From: an uncultured Fibrobacter sp.
GTDB lineage: Bacteria; Fibrobacterota; Fibrobacteria; Fibrobacterales; Fibrobacteraceae
Assembly: GCA_946414075.1 (NCBI GenBank)
Contig: CAMKNA010000020.1
Location: forward strand, 1-40,183
Length of the DNA: 40,183 nucleotides
Direction: 5' to 3'
Position numbers and translations under genes: made by a program. Below are positions 16,666-23,843 of the stretch, piece by piece. Positions within the stretch are counted from its first letter, which is position 1. Each line of letters begins with the position of its first letter. A model generated the notes under the pieces. The model searched no databases and was not told the origin of the DNA. It saw only the letters and a program-made list of their open reading frames with translations.

Positions 16666-16757
16666 GCTGACCGCGCAAGCTGAAAGCAAATCCGTCTCTA
16701 TGGCCGGCTTGCGCTCTCGCAACCACGCCTCGTTAACACGAGGCGTTTGTTGCTCAC
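16666..16757 (+). repeat. Two-hairpin repeat element, copy 1
   Basis: Hairpin 1: GCGCAAGC (16673-16680) with GCTTGCGC (16707-16714). Linker: CTCTC. Hairpin 2: outer stem GCAAC (16719-16723) with GTTGC (16749-16753), and inner stem ACGCCTCG (16725-16732) with CGAGGCGT (16739-16746). It starts 4 bases after the stop codon of the GGDEF gene. Confidence 0.85.
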
Positions 16758-16758
16758 G

Positions 16759-16851
16759 GCTGACCGCGCAAGCTGAATGCAAGTCCGTCTCTATGGCCGG
16801 CTTGCGCTCTCGCAACCGCCCCTAGTTAGTACTAGGGGCTTTGTTGCTCAC
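16759..16851 (+). repeat. Two-hairpin repeat element, copy 2 (tandem)
   Basis: Nearly identical to copy 1 up to GCAACC. The second hairpin then has a different inner stem, GCCCCTAGT (16818-16826) with ACTAGGGGC (16831-16839), while the outer GCAAC/GTTGC is kept (16812-16816, 16843-16847). It ends 3 bases before the hisD stop codon. Confidence 0.85.
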
Positions 16852-16854
16852 TGT

Positions 16855-18144
16855 TTACAGTCTCTTGAGAACCGCGGCGGCGTGATGGATGAAGCCTTCT
16901 TCAGTGGCGACGGCGGCGATGGCCTTCGCATTCTTCTTGATGGCCTTCTCGCTATAGCGGATAATACTCATGCGCTTTAAGAAGTCGTACACGCCCAGCG
17001 GGCTGAAGAAGCGGCCCGTGCCGTTTGTCGGCAGCACATGGTTGGGTCCTGCAAAGTAGTCGCCCACCGGCTCAGAGGACCACGGGCCGATAAACACGGC
17101 GCCCGCATTCTCGATCTGGGCCGCCATAGATTCGGCTTCGGCAGTCATCACTTCCAAGTGTTCCGGAGCGATGCGGTTTGCAATTTCCACGCCGTCGAAC
17201 CAGTCCTTCACCACTAGGATGCGGCCGAAATTGCCCAGCACTTTCTCCAGGAGTTCGCGCTTCGGGGAGTTTTCGACCTGGATGTCCACGCAGGCGCTAA
17301 TCATCTGGGCGGTTTCCATGTTGTCGGTAATGCAGATGGCCGCCTCGAAGCCGGAACCGTGTTCCGCCTGGGAAAGCAGGTCTGCAGCCACAAAATCCGG
17401 ATCGCAGGTATTGTCGGCCATCACGAGCACTTCGGAGGGGCCTGCCACCATGTCGATATCCACGACGCCGAAGACTTCCTTCTTGGCGATAGCGGCAAAC
17501 ACGTTGCCCGGGCCCACAATCTTGTCGACGCGTTCCACGACAGTCTTGCCCGACCCATCCTTCGCACCGTAGGCAAGCAGGCCAATTGCCTGGGCGCCAC
17601 CGATGTGGTAAACTTCGTCAATGCCGAGTTCCTGGAGCACGAAAGCCACAGCGCGGTTGATTTCGCCCTTGATGGGAGTCACGACCACGATGTCTTCCAC
17701 GCCGGCAACGAGAGCCGGGACCGCATTCATGATGACGGTGCTCGGGTAGATGCCCGCACCGCCCGGCACGTAGAGACCCACGCGCTTCATCGGGCGGATA
17801 CGCTGGCCGAGAACCACGCCGTCCTTCCCTTCCATGAGCCAGGATTCTTCCATCTGGTTCTGGTGGAAATCGCGGACGTTCTTGATGGCCTGCTTCAGGG
17901 CCTTCTGCAGTTCCTTGGGGCACTTGGCAGCGGACTTTGCGATGGCAGAAACCGGCACGCGGATGTTCTTGCCCTTGAGACCATCAAACTTCTGGGCATA
18001 GGTGGTGGCCTTGGCGATGCCACCCTTCTTGATGTCGGCAAGGATCTGCATCACCTTGTCGTGAATTTCCTTGCTGGGGGCGACATCCCGCCCGCAGATG
18101 CGTTCAATTTCAGCAGATTTCGGAGTAACTTTTACGATTTGCAT
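16855..18144 (-). CDS. hisD: Histidinol dehydrogenase
   Basis: The 429-residue zinc enzyme performs the last two oxidations of histidine synthesis, L-histidinol to L-histidine with NAD. Family motifs are VPGGAGIYPSTVIMNAVPA, KIVGPGNVFAAIAKKEVFG, DMVAGPSEVLVMADNTCDP and LLSQAEHGS, whose Gln and His are zinc ligands, plus NRIAPEHLEV and GPWSSEPVGDYFAGPNHVLPT. Length and order match the family. The start lies 2 bases after the cimA stop, so the two genes are one transcription unit although they serve different amino acids. No other his gene is in the window. Codon use is strongly C-ending, like asd and the aminopeptidase. Confidence 0.97.
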   Translation of the reverse strand: MQIVKVTPKSAEIERICGRDVAPSKEIHDKVMQILADIKKGGIAKATTYAQKFDGLKGKNIRVPVSAIAKSAAKCPKELQKALKQAIKNVRDFHQNQMEESWLMEGKDGVVLGQRIRPMKRVGLYVPGGAGIYPSTVIMNAVPALVAGVEDIVVVTPIKGEINRAVAFVLQELGIDEVYHIGGAQAIGLLAYGAKDGSGKTVVERVDKIVGPGNVFAAIAKKEVFGVVDIDMVAGPSEVLVMADNTCDPDFVAADLLSQAEHGSGFEAAICITDNMETAQMISACVDIQVENSPKRELLEKVLGNFGRILVVKDWFDGVEIANRIAPEHLEVMTAEAESMAAQIENAGAVFIGPWSSEPVGDYFAGPNHVLPTNGTGRFFSPLGVYDFLKRMSIIRYSEKAIKKNAKAIAAVATEEGFIHHAAAVLKRL

Positions 18145-18146
18145 AA

Positions 18147-19862
18147 CTACTTCCTCTTCTTCGCAGAACGAGTGATACCGGCCAGGCTCCGCACCTTCCG
18201 AGCAGAAAGCTTCTTCGCCTTCGTGGTGGATTCCTTCGCGGAGACCGGGGACTTGTCCGTAGGCAGCACATCCAAATGTTTGTATGGTTTTTCAATGACC
18301 TTCTCGTCCACAAGAATCTTGTAGGTCAGGCCGTCGACAAACGCCATCCAGCTAGCCTCGATGATGTTGCTGGAGACGCCGACCACATTCCAGTAGCCCT
18401 TCTCGTCGCCAAAGGTGGTCCATACGCGCACCGTAGCGTCGGAAGCCACATTGGAACCTAGCACACGGACCTTGAAGTCATCCAGACGAACCTTCGCCAT
18501 ATTGGGAAAAAACGGCAAAAGGGCTTTACGAAGAGCCGCATCCAAGGCATTCACCGGGCCATCGCCTTCACTCACCTGGTGGCTGACCTTATCGCCAATC
18601 TGGAGCTTGACGGTAGCCTGGGAAACAGACACCCCTTGCGTGGTCTTGTCTTCAATCACGCGGTAACCAAGCACCTTGAAAGGCTCCTTAACCATACCCA
18701 GGTGGCGATAAACCAACATTTTAAAACTGGCCTCGGCAGAATCAAAATGCCAGCCGGCATTTTCCCGTTCCTTGATAAGCGAGAGAAGCTTGCCTACCAC
18801 CGGGTCCTTCTTGTCGATACCCGGCTTGATGGCCTTGAGCTTTTCTACAACGAGAGAACCGCCCGCCTGGTCACTGGTAACAAACACACGGTCATTACCC
18901 ACGGCATGAGGGTCGATATGCTCAAAACTACGGCTTACCTTCATAACGCCGTCGATGTGGGCACCACCCTTGTGGGCAAAGGCTGCATCGCCTACATACG
19001 GGGCATGGGGGTCACTGGGCAGGTTCACGATCTGATCGATACTACTACTCAGCTGACGGAGCCTTGCTATCTTCTTGGCCGCAAAGAACTTCGCTCCCAT
19101 CTTGAAATGCAGGTCTGCAGCAATGGTCGTGAGATTCGCATTCCCACAACGTTCACCAAAACCGTTCACCACGCCCTGCACCATCACGGCGCCGTTCTTC
19201 ACAGCGTAAAGGCTATTGCACACAGCAAGACCGGAATCGTCATGAACATGGATTCCAAGGGGAGTAGAAATATGCTGTTTCACTTCCTTGATGATGGATT
19301 TCAACTCCCAGGGCATCGTCCCGCCGTTGGTGTCGCAGAGCACAATGCAATCTGCATGTCCCTTTTCTGCCGCACGGAGAGTCTCTATGGCGTACTCGGG
19401 ATTTGCCTTGTAGCCGTCAAAGAAATGTTCCGCATCATAGATTACTTCTTCGGAATGGTCCTTGAGATAGGCCACCGAAGACTCAATCATATCCAAATTT
19501 TCTTCCAGCGTGGTACGGATAACATCCGTCACATGCAAGTCCCAGCTTTTGCCGAAAATCGTCTTGACCGGGGCCCCAGACTTTACAAGGGCCTGTAACA
19601 ACGGGTCCTTTTCGGGAATGGTTCCCGGACGACGGGTTGAACCAAAAGCGGCGATTTTCGCGTGCTTCAGCTTGGTTTCCTTGATTTTCTGGAAAAATTC
19701 TTCGTCCGTAGGGTTGCTAGGATTGGGCCAGCCACCCTCAATGTAGTCAAAGCCGAAACTGTCCAGGAGTCTCGCTATCTGCAACTTGTCCGCCAGGGAC
19801 AGGCTGATTTTCCGGTCTTGATTTCCGTCACGAAGAGTGGTATCGTATAAAGAAACTTTCAT
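18147..19862 (-). CDS. cimA: (R)-citramalate synthase
   Basis: The 571-residue protein has an HMGL-like TIM barrel opening with VSLYDTTLRDGNQ and containing HVHDDSGLAVCNSLYAVKNGA (metal-binding HxH) and NGFGERCGNANLTTIAADL. A C-terminal regulatory domain like that of LeuA follows (about 390-530). The opening and the KDHSEEVIYDAEHFFDGYKANP region fit the citramalate-synthase branch, which condenses pyruvate and acetyl-CoA on the route to 2-oxobutyrate and isoleucine. The last 30 or so residues are a Lys/Arg/Ser-rich tail (for example KAKKLSARKVRSLAG, then RSAKKRK) not expected in the family. leuB, which also serves this route, begins at 40130. Confidence 0.93.
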   Translation of the reverse strand: MKVSLYDTTLRDGNQDRKISLSLADKLQIARLLDSFGFDYIEGGWPNPSNPTDEEFFQKIKETKLKHAKIAAFGSTRRPGTIPEKDPLLQALVKSGAPVKTIFGKSWDLHVTDVIRTTLEENLDMIESSVAYLKDHSEEVIYDAEHFFDGYKANPEYAIETLRAAEKGHADCIVLCDTNGGTMPWELKSIIKEVKQHISTPLGIHVHDDSGLAVCNSLYAVKNGAVMVQGVVNGFGERCGNANLTTIAADLHFKMGAKFFAAKKIARLRQLSSSIDQIVNLPSDPHAPYVGDAAFAHKGGAHIDGVMKVSRSFEHIDPHAVGNDRVFVTSDQAGGSLVVEKLKAIKPGIDKKDPVVGKLLSLIKERENAGWHFDSAEASFKMLVYRHLGMVKEPFKVLGYRVIEDKTTQGVSVSQATVKLQIGDKVSHQVSEGDGPVNALDAALRKALLPFFPNMAKVRLDDFKVRVLGSNVASDATVRVWTTFGDEKGYWNVVGVSSNIIEASWMAFVDGLTYKILVDEKVIEKPYKHLDVLPTDKSPVSAKESTTKAKKLSARKVRSLAGITRSAKKRK

Positions 19863-19895
19863 GGACCCAAAGATAAAAAATTTGGTCCAGGCTTC

Positions 19896-20972
19896 CTATT
19901 CGTAAATTTCCATATAAGCCGTTTCTTCGTTCATTCCGGCCCGGACCATCTTGAATCGTTCCGCCTTGGGGTAAAAATACCAGATCATCCACTCCCCCGC
20001 CATGTCCGTCCGCTTGGTCTTGATTACCACGGGCTTTTCACCTTCATAAAAGTCCCGTTTGCGGGGAATCATATGCTCGAAAGGACGGTACACATGGACA
20101 TCTTCTCCGGCCTTGCGTTCGATAAAGCCCTTGCCATCCTTGCTCCAGGTGATATAGACTGTGCCATTGTCATCCTTGACCTTTTCACAAGAATCAAAGC
20201 CGCTACCGCACCAGAAATACTTCTTGAACTTGAATGTCTTTTCGGGCATCACGAAGGTATCCACCCTGCGGGTGTTTCCTTTGTATGTATTGTAATTCCC
20301 CTCCAACTTGTAATTTCCGGAATTGTAGTCCTCGCAACCACGTTGTATCACCGTAATCTTGCGACTCAAGATGCTTATATCCAGAGCACAGCCTTCTTCC
20401 TTGTAAGACAACCGCCCTCCGTTGGACGATTCATCCATGACGATATCGCTCATCTCTATTTCGGCACGGTCTCCCAGGGGGCCATTTTGGATAGTCACAG
20501 TAAACTTGCCTGGATTATTGGGGGATTTCTTCAAGAACACACTACCGGTAGACGAAGCGTACTCGCCGCTCAAGTCCAAAGATTCCTGCTGAAAACGGGC
20601 CAGTTCAGAACGCTTGGCGTACACCTGGCCAATCTTACAATCGATGGGCACAAACTTCGGCGGTTCCTTGGGGTCCTCCATCACGTATTTCACCACCTTT
20701 TTCTTCTTGACCTTGGTCTTGGGCTTACCCTTCTTGTCCTTGACCACCTTACCCTTTTTGTCCTTCACCTGTACCGTTTCCTTGACCCAGGAAACCTTCT
20801 TTACCTTGACCTGGGGGATAGGCAGTTCCTTGATCCAATCAGAACGATTTAGCTCGCCCACAGGGGCATCTTCGTTAATTTTTCCCTTGACCATCTTGTA
20901 GACGGGCAAAGTTTCTTGAGAATTAACAGCTATCGCAAGGGAAAAGAACAGAAACACTAAAATTTTCTTCAA
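19896..20972 (-). CDS. Exported protein with lysine-rich segment, unknown function
   Basis: The start is a TTG at 20972: GAGG lies 6 bases upstream of it, and it yields MKKILVFLFFSLAIAVNSQ, a clear signal peptide. Longer upstream starts would bury that signal. The mature part of this 358-residue protein has a strongly basic stretch (about 54-99) with repeats such as VKDKKGKVVKDKKGK and KVKKKKVVKY. A Cys-containing, beta-rich body follows, including DLSGEYASSTGSVFLKK, VIQRGCEDYNSGNYKLEGNY and DMAGEWMIWYFYPKAERF. I do not recognise the family. The body reads like lipocalin-type strands measuring a small substrate, but this is only an impression. It diverges from the porin gene at 21094. Confidence 0.8.
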   Translation of the reverse strand: MKKILVFLFFSLAIAVNSQETLPVYKMVKGKINEDAPVGELNRSDWIKELPIPQVKVKKVSWVKETVQVKDKKGKVVKDKKGKPKTKVKKKKVVKYVMEDPKEPPKFVPIDCKIGQVYAKRSELARFQQESLDLSGEYASSTGSVFLKKSPNNPGKFTVTIQNGPLGDRAEIEMSDIVMDESSNGGRLSYKEEGCALDISILSRKITVIQRGCEDYNSGNYKLEGNYNTYKGNTRRVDTFVMPEKTFKFKKYFWCGSGFDSCEKVKDDNGTVYITWSKDGKGFIERKAGEDVHVYRPFEHMIPRKRDFYEGEKPVVIKTKRTDMAGEWMIWYFYPKAERFKMVRAGMNEETAYMEIYE

Positions 20973-21027
20973 AATAAACCTCGTTTGCCTATAACATAAC
21001 ATTTTTTTAAGAAAATCAGTTTTTACA

Positions 21028-21050
21028 AGCCCCAAAGGGCTAATTTTTTT
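21028..21050 (+). terminator. Terminator-like hairpin upstream of the porin gene
   Basis: AGCCC (21028-21032) pairs with GGGCT (21037-21041) around CAAA, followed by AATTTTTTT. It lies 44 bases before the porin ATG, in the divergent spacer. It would either attenuate porin transcription or stop transcripts coming from antisense of the neighbouring gene. Confidence 0.5.
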
Positions 21051-21093
21051 CTAAAATTTTTTCATATTGATTATTGAAAGGAGATTCTTTTTC

Positions 21094-22584
21094 ATGAAAA
21101 AAATGATTCTAATGTCTTGCGTGCTGGCGGCATCTGTTTTTGCCGCCCCCGAAGCAGCGGCACCCGCCACCGAGCAGGCTGCTCCTGCAGCAACTGAGCA
21201 GGCGGCCCCTGCAGCGACAGAGCTGGCCGCTCCCGCCGCTAACGCGGCTGCTGAACAGGCTGCCGCTCCCGCCGAGCAAGCTGCTCCTGCCGAACAGGCT
21301 GCCGCCCCGACTGAACAGGCCGCCCCGGCCGAACAAGCCGCCGCAGAACAGGCTGCCCCGGCTGAACAGGCCGCCGCAGAAGCCGCACCTGCCGATAGCG
21401 CTGCCGCAGCCCCTGCCGAAGAAGTGGCCGCAGCCCCGGCTGACAGTGCCGCCGCTCCTGCCGACACGGCCAAGGCTGCCGCAGTTGCCGAAGACGACAC
21501 CACCGGCTTCGTAGCCGCCGCAGCCCCCGCAAAGGACGCCAAGGCTCCTGCCAAGAAAAAACGCAAAAAGAAAAAGATGATCAACAACGCCATGTTCGAA
21601 ACCCAGAAGCTTGCCTTTGACGTGATGGCCGACTTCGAGTTGGAAGCTGGCAAGGTCTTTTGGAACACCGAAGATGACGAAAACGGCGACAACCTGGAAA
21701 CCTGGAATGGCGAAGCAAACTTTGCCATCTTGGCCGAAGGTGACGATTTCAAGGGCAAGTTGGGCATTTCCCTGCACCCCGGTGACTTGGAAAAGTCCGT
21801 TGATGACTACGAAACCAAGCGTCAAAAGCGCGAAAAGATCCGCAACGACGAATACACCGAAGTCGGTGACTACTTCGACCTGGAAGAAGCCTGGGCTTAT
21901 CAGGAAACGGAACACTTTAGCTTCAAGGTCGGTCGTTGGGACAACACCGACAAGAACGGCGACTACTTCGGTGGCTACATCGATGGTTACCTGGCCGGAT
22001 TCATGTCCACCCAGCGTTCTGAAAACCAGTTGCAGTTCGGATTCAGCCCCACCGACAACATGGACCTCTTCCTGTCCTTCATTAGCACTGCTCCGCACCT
22101 GAACAAGGGTGACCTCCGTGCCGCATTCAGCTTCCACGGTCTCGAAGGCCTTAGCGACCTGAACGTGCAGCTGGCCTACCGCGCCAACCTGTTCGATGTG
22201 GTCTATGACTCTGACGCCAAAATCAAGCACAATGCGTCCTTGAAGACCAACCTGCCTATCATCCGCAAGCACATGAATGTCTTCGCCGAAGCGGCCCTGT
22301 TGAACATCGATCCCAATGAAGACATGATCATTCCCGTGACCGGCGGTTTTGCCTTCTTCACCCCCGTGGTGGACCGCATCATTCTCGAAGCCGAATACAT
22401 CGGCGACCGTCATGAGCATCCCGAATACCAGAGCTTCCACACCAAGAATGTGAAGGATGTGCTGGGCGCCCTCTACCTGGAAAAGGCATTCACGGACCGT
22501 TTCAGCCTGTCCGCCGGCTTCCACAGCTACGGAAGTTCTCGTGACTTCATGCTCTCCGGCAATTTGGTTGGTAGGATTAATTAA
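21094..22584 (+). CDS. Outer-membrane porin-like protein with long Ala/Pro/Glu linker
   Basis: The protein has 496 residues from the ATG at 21094. AAAGGAG (21077-21083) and the signal peptide MKKMILMSCVLAASVFA decide this start over the upstream TTG. Residues about 18-150 are a low-complexity segment built from EQAAPA/AEQAA-like units, acidic and Pro-containing. It ends in a basic cluster, KKKRKKKK (about 155-162). The rest (about 165-496) is rich in alternating hydrophobic/aromatic strands with Asp-rich turns, such as FSFKVGRWDNTDKNGDYFGGY and NQLQFGFSPTDNMDLFLSF, resembling porins of the phosphate-selective (O/P) type. Codon use is highly biased, suggesting abundance. The linker could cross the periplasm toward peptidoglycan, which is inference. 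Confidence 0.85.
   Translation: MKKMILMSCVLAASVFAAPEAAAPATEQAAPAATEQAAPAATELAAPAANAAAEQAAAPAEQAAPAEQAAAPTEQAAPAEQAAAEQAAPAEQAAAEAAPADSAAAAPAEEVAAAPADSAAAPADTAKAAAVAEDDTTGFVAAAAPAKDAKAPAKKKRKKKKMINNAMFETQKLAFDVMADFELEAGKVFWNTEDDENGDNLETWNGEANFAILAEGDDFKGKLGISLHPGDLEKSVDDYETKRQKREKIRNDEYTEVGDYFDLEEAWAYQETEHFSFKVGRWDNTDKNGDYFGGYIDGYLAGFMSTQRSENQLQFGFSPTDNMDLFLSFISTAPHLNKGDLRAAFSFHGLEGLSDLNVQLAYRANLFDVVYDSDAKIKHNASLKTNLPIIRKHMNVFAEAALLNIDPNEDMIIPVTGGFAFFTPVVDRIILEAEYIGDRHEHPEYQSFHTKNVKDVLGALYLEKAFTDRFSLSAGFHSYGSSRDFMLSGNLVGRIN
21160..21480 (+). repeat. Degenerate tandem repeat coding for Ala/Pro/Glu-rich linker
   Basis: Short units of the type GCCGAACAGGCTGCC or GAGCAGGCTGCTCCTGCA recur with substitutions, encoding EQAAPA and AEQAA units. 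Repeat number could vary by slippage. Confidence 0.7.
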
Positions 22585-22585
22585 C

Positions 22586-22672
22586 CGCTCGGGCTAAACT
22601 CAGGAAAAACTTCTCTGGTTAGCCCTCGCTCTCGCAACCGCCCCGGTTTAATAACCGGGGCTTGTTGTTCAC
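22586..22672 (+). repeat. Two-hairpin repeat element, copy 3 (diverged)
   Basis: Hairpin 1: GGGCTAA (22591-22597) with TTAGCCC (22619-22625). The linker box CGCTCTCGCAACC is shared with copies 1 and 2. Hairpin 2: outer GCAAC (22634-22638) with GTTGT (22664-22668), and inner GCCCCGGTT (22640-22648) with AACCGGGGC (22653-22661). It begins directly after the porin stop codon. Confidence 0.8.
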
Positions 22673-22698
22673 GGAACCAGGCTTAATGTTTAATGCAT

Positions 22699-22728
22699 AA
22701 AAAAAGGCCCGCAGAAGCGGGTCTTTTT
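22699..22728. terminator. Bidirectional terminator between porin and small gene
   Basis: CCCGC (22708-22712) pairs with GCGGG (22717-22721) around AGAA, extended by flanking A-run and T-run pairing. It follows the repeat element and precedes the convergent 65-residue gene. Confidence 0.85.
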
Positions 22729-22749
22729 TGCGTATAAAATTAGGTTAAC

Positions 22750-22947
22750 CTACACGCCCTTGCGGTCCAAGTCCAGCAACAGAGACTGGAGCGATTCCTC
22801 GACGCTGGAACGGAAACTTGCAGAGCCCAAACTGCAACTGGCTACCACATCGCCGCCCTTGCAAATACGGATAACAGAAAAACCATTCTCTTCGGAAAAA
22901 GACACGGAAAGGCCCTTCTTCAAAACCTTCTCGATAAGGTCGCGCAT
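22750..22947 (-). CDS. Small protein of 65 residues, unknown function
   Basis: This is a short gene with a strong Shine-Dalgarno sequence, AAGGAG, 6 bases upstream of its ATG, which is why I accept it. The product (MRDLIEKVLKKGLSVSFSEE and onward) alternates a helix, two strands (GFSVIRIC, DVVASCSLG) and a final helix (SSVEESLQSLLLDLDRKGV). It is probably cytoplasmic, with no signal peptide or membrane segment. No family is recognised. It is monocistronic, faces the porin convergently and has about 100 bases of hairpin-forming DNA upstream. Confidence 0.75.
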   Translation of the reverse strand: MRDLIEKVLKKGLSVSFSEENGFSVIRICKGGDVVASCSLGSASFRSSVEESLQSLLLDLDRKGV

Positions 22948-23012
22948 ATAATCTCCTTTTAGCTACCGCACAGCGGCTCTTTGGGTTCAAACTTGTTTCC
23001 GGCAAACACCGT

Positions 23013-23033
23013 AGCCTTAAACTAGGCTTTTTT
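23013..23033 (+). terminator. Terminator-like hairpin upstream of tatD-like gene
   Basis: AGCCT (23013-23017) pairs with AGGCT (23024-23028), followed by TTTTT on the plus strand. It lies 70 bases before the TatD-like start, in the divergent spacer. The stem is short, so confidence is low. Confidence 0.35.
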
Positions 23034-23102
23034 CTCCGAAAAAACAAGCATTTTTTCATTTTTCTTCAATTTCTTTTTATTTTGATGCAAAAACGGGAAA
23101 AA

Positions 23103-23843
23103 ATGCCCTTTGACAGCCACATCCACCTGGGGAGACTCCCCCATCCGAAAGAACTGGTCAAAGTCTTGGACCAGGCAGGTTACGCCTATAATGCCATAGC
23201 CTGCGAGCCTGCGGAATGGGAATCCCTGAGAGAGATCTGGCAGTATTCAGGCCTGAAGGAAAAGGGATGCAACCTAGCCTTCGGTATCCACCCCATGTCG
23301 GTTTTACAGGCCAAGGAAAGCCACAAGCAGGAATTGCGCACCTTTCTGGAGCGGGACGGTTGCTTTATGGTCGGTGAAACCGGCCTGGACCGCAGGTTTC
23401 CGGAATACGGCCCGGGTGAACTGCAAGAAAGATGGTTCCTATTCCAAGCCAACCTTGCGCTGGAACTAGGGCGCGACCTGCAGATACACTGCGTCGGGGA
23501 TTACGGCAGAGTGATTGCCTTGCTAAAAAAAGTAGGATTTGGAAAGGCCGCAAACGGGCCACAGGCCATTTTCCACCGGTTCGGCGGGGACATAGGCTCA
23601 GCCCGCCAAATTTTGGACATGGGCGGTCTCATCTCCGTTCACTCGAGCACCCTTACCAAAAAAACTTCACGATTGGCACTAGCGGAAATACCGAGAGAAA
23701 GGCTTCTGTTCGAGACAGATGCCGATGAAACCTTCTGGAATGCGACAGGCTCAACCGACACGCCGGCCTTAGTAGCCGAATCAGTCGCCCAACGGCTACT
23801 GGATGCTCTTCGGGATGTCCGCGAAGCTACGGAAAATCTCTAG
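23103..23843 (+). CDS. TatD-family metal-dependent hydrolase
   Basis: The protein has 246 residues from the ATG at 23103, chosen because TatD proteins begin with the metal motif (here MPFDSHIHLG). ATG 23085 is an alternative. Metal-site motifs appear in family order: DSHIH (His6, His8), GETGLDRR (Glu), LQIHCVGDY (His), AIFHRFGG (His) and LFETDAD (Asp). TatD enzymes are deoxyribonucleases or related phosphoesterases linked to DNA repair and tRNA quality control. The substrate here is not visible. HRFGG replaces the more usual HCFSG. Its last 48 bases overlap the 3' end of mfd on the opposite strand. Confidence 0.88.
   Translation: MPFDSHIHLGRLPHPKELVKVLDQAGYAYNAIACEPAEWESLREIWQYSGLKEKGCNLAFGIHPMSVLQAKESHKQELRTFLERDGCFMVGETGLDRRFPEYGPGELQERWFLFQANLALELGRDLQIHCVGDYGRVIALLKKVGFGKAANGPQAIFHRFGGDIGSARQILDMGGLISVHSSTLTKKTSRLALAEIPRERLLFETDADETFWNATGSTDTPALVAESVAQRLLDALRDVREATENL

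Noticed and set aside
16643..16825. Short plus-strand reading frame with internally repeated protein text
   Set aside because: It is only the translation of the tandem DNA repeat. It overlaps the GGDEF gene end and has no ribosome site.
16666..16851. Tandem repeats resembling integron attC sites or a CRISPR array
   Set aside because: The outer boxes GCAAC and GTTGC do not fit RYYYAAC/GTTRRRY, there is no integron integrase, and two 92-base units without spacers are not a CRISPR array.
21109..22524. Long open frame antisense to the porin-like gene
   Set aside because: It is a Gly/Cys-rich shadow caused by the biased codons of the plus-strand gene. It has no signal, motif or ribosome site.
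22960..23035. Possible c-di-GMP-I riboswitch ahead of the tatD-like gene (CGCACAG text and terminator-like end)
   Set aside because: The conserved core (ACGCAAAGCC and the GGTAGCGGGGTTACC part) is absent, and the gene is not a usual target.
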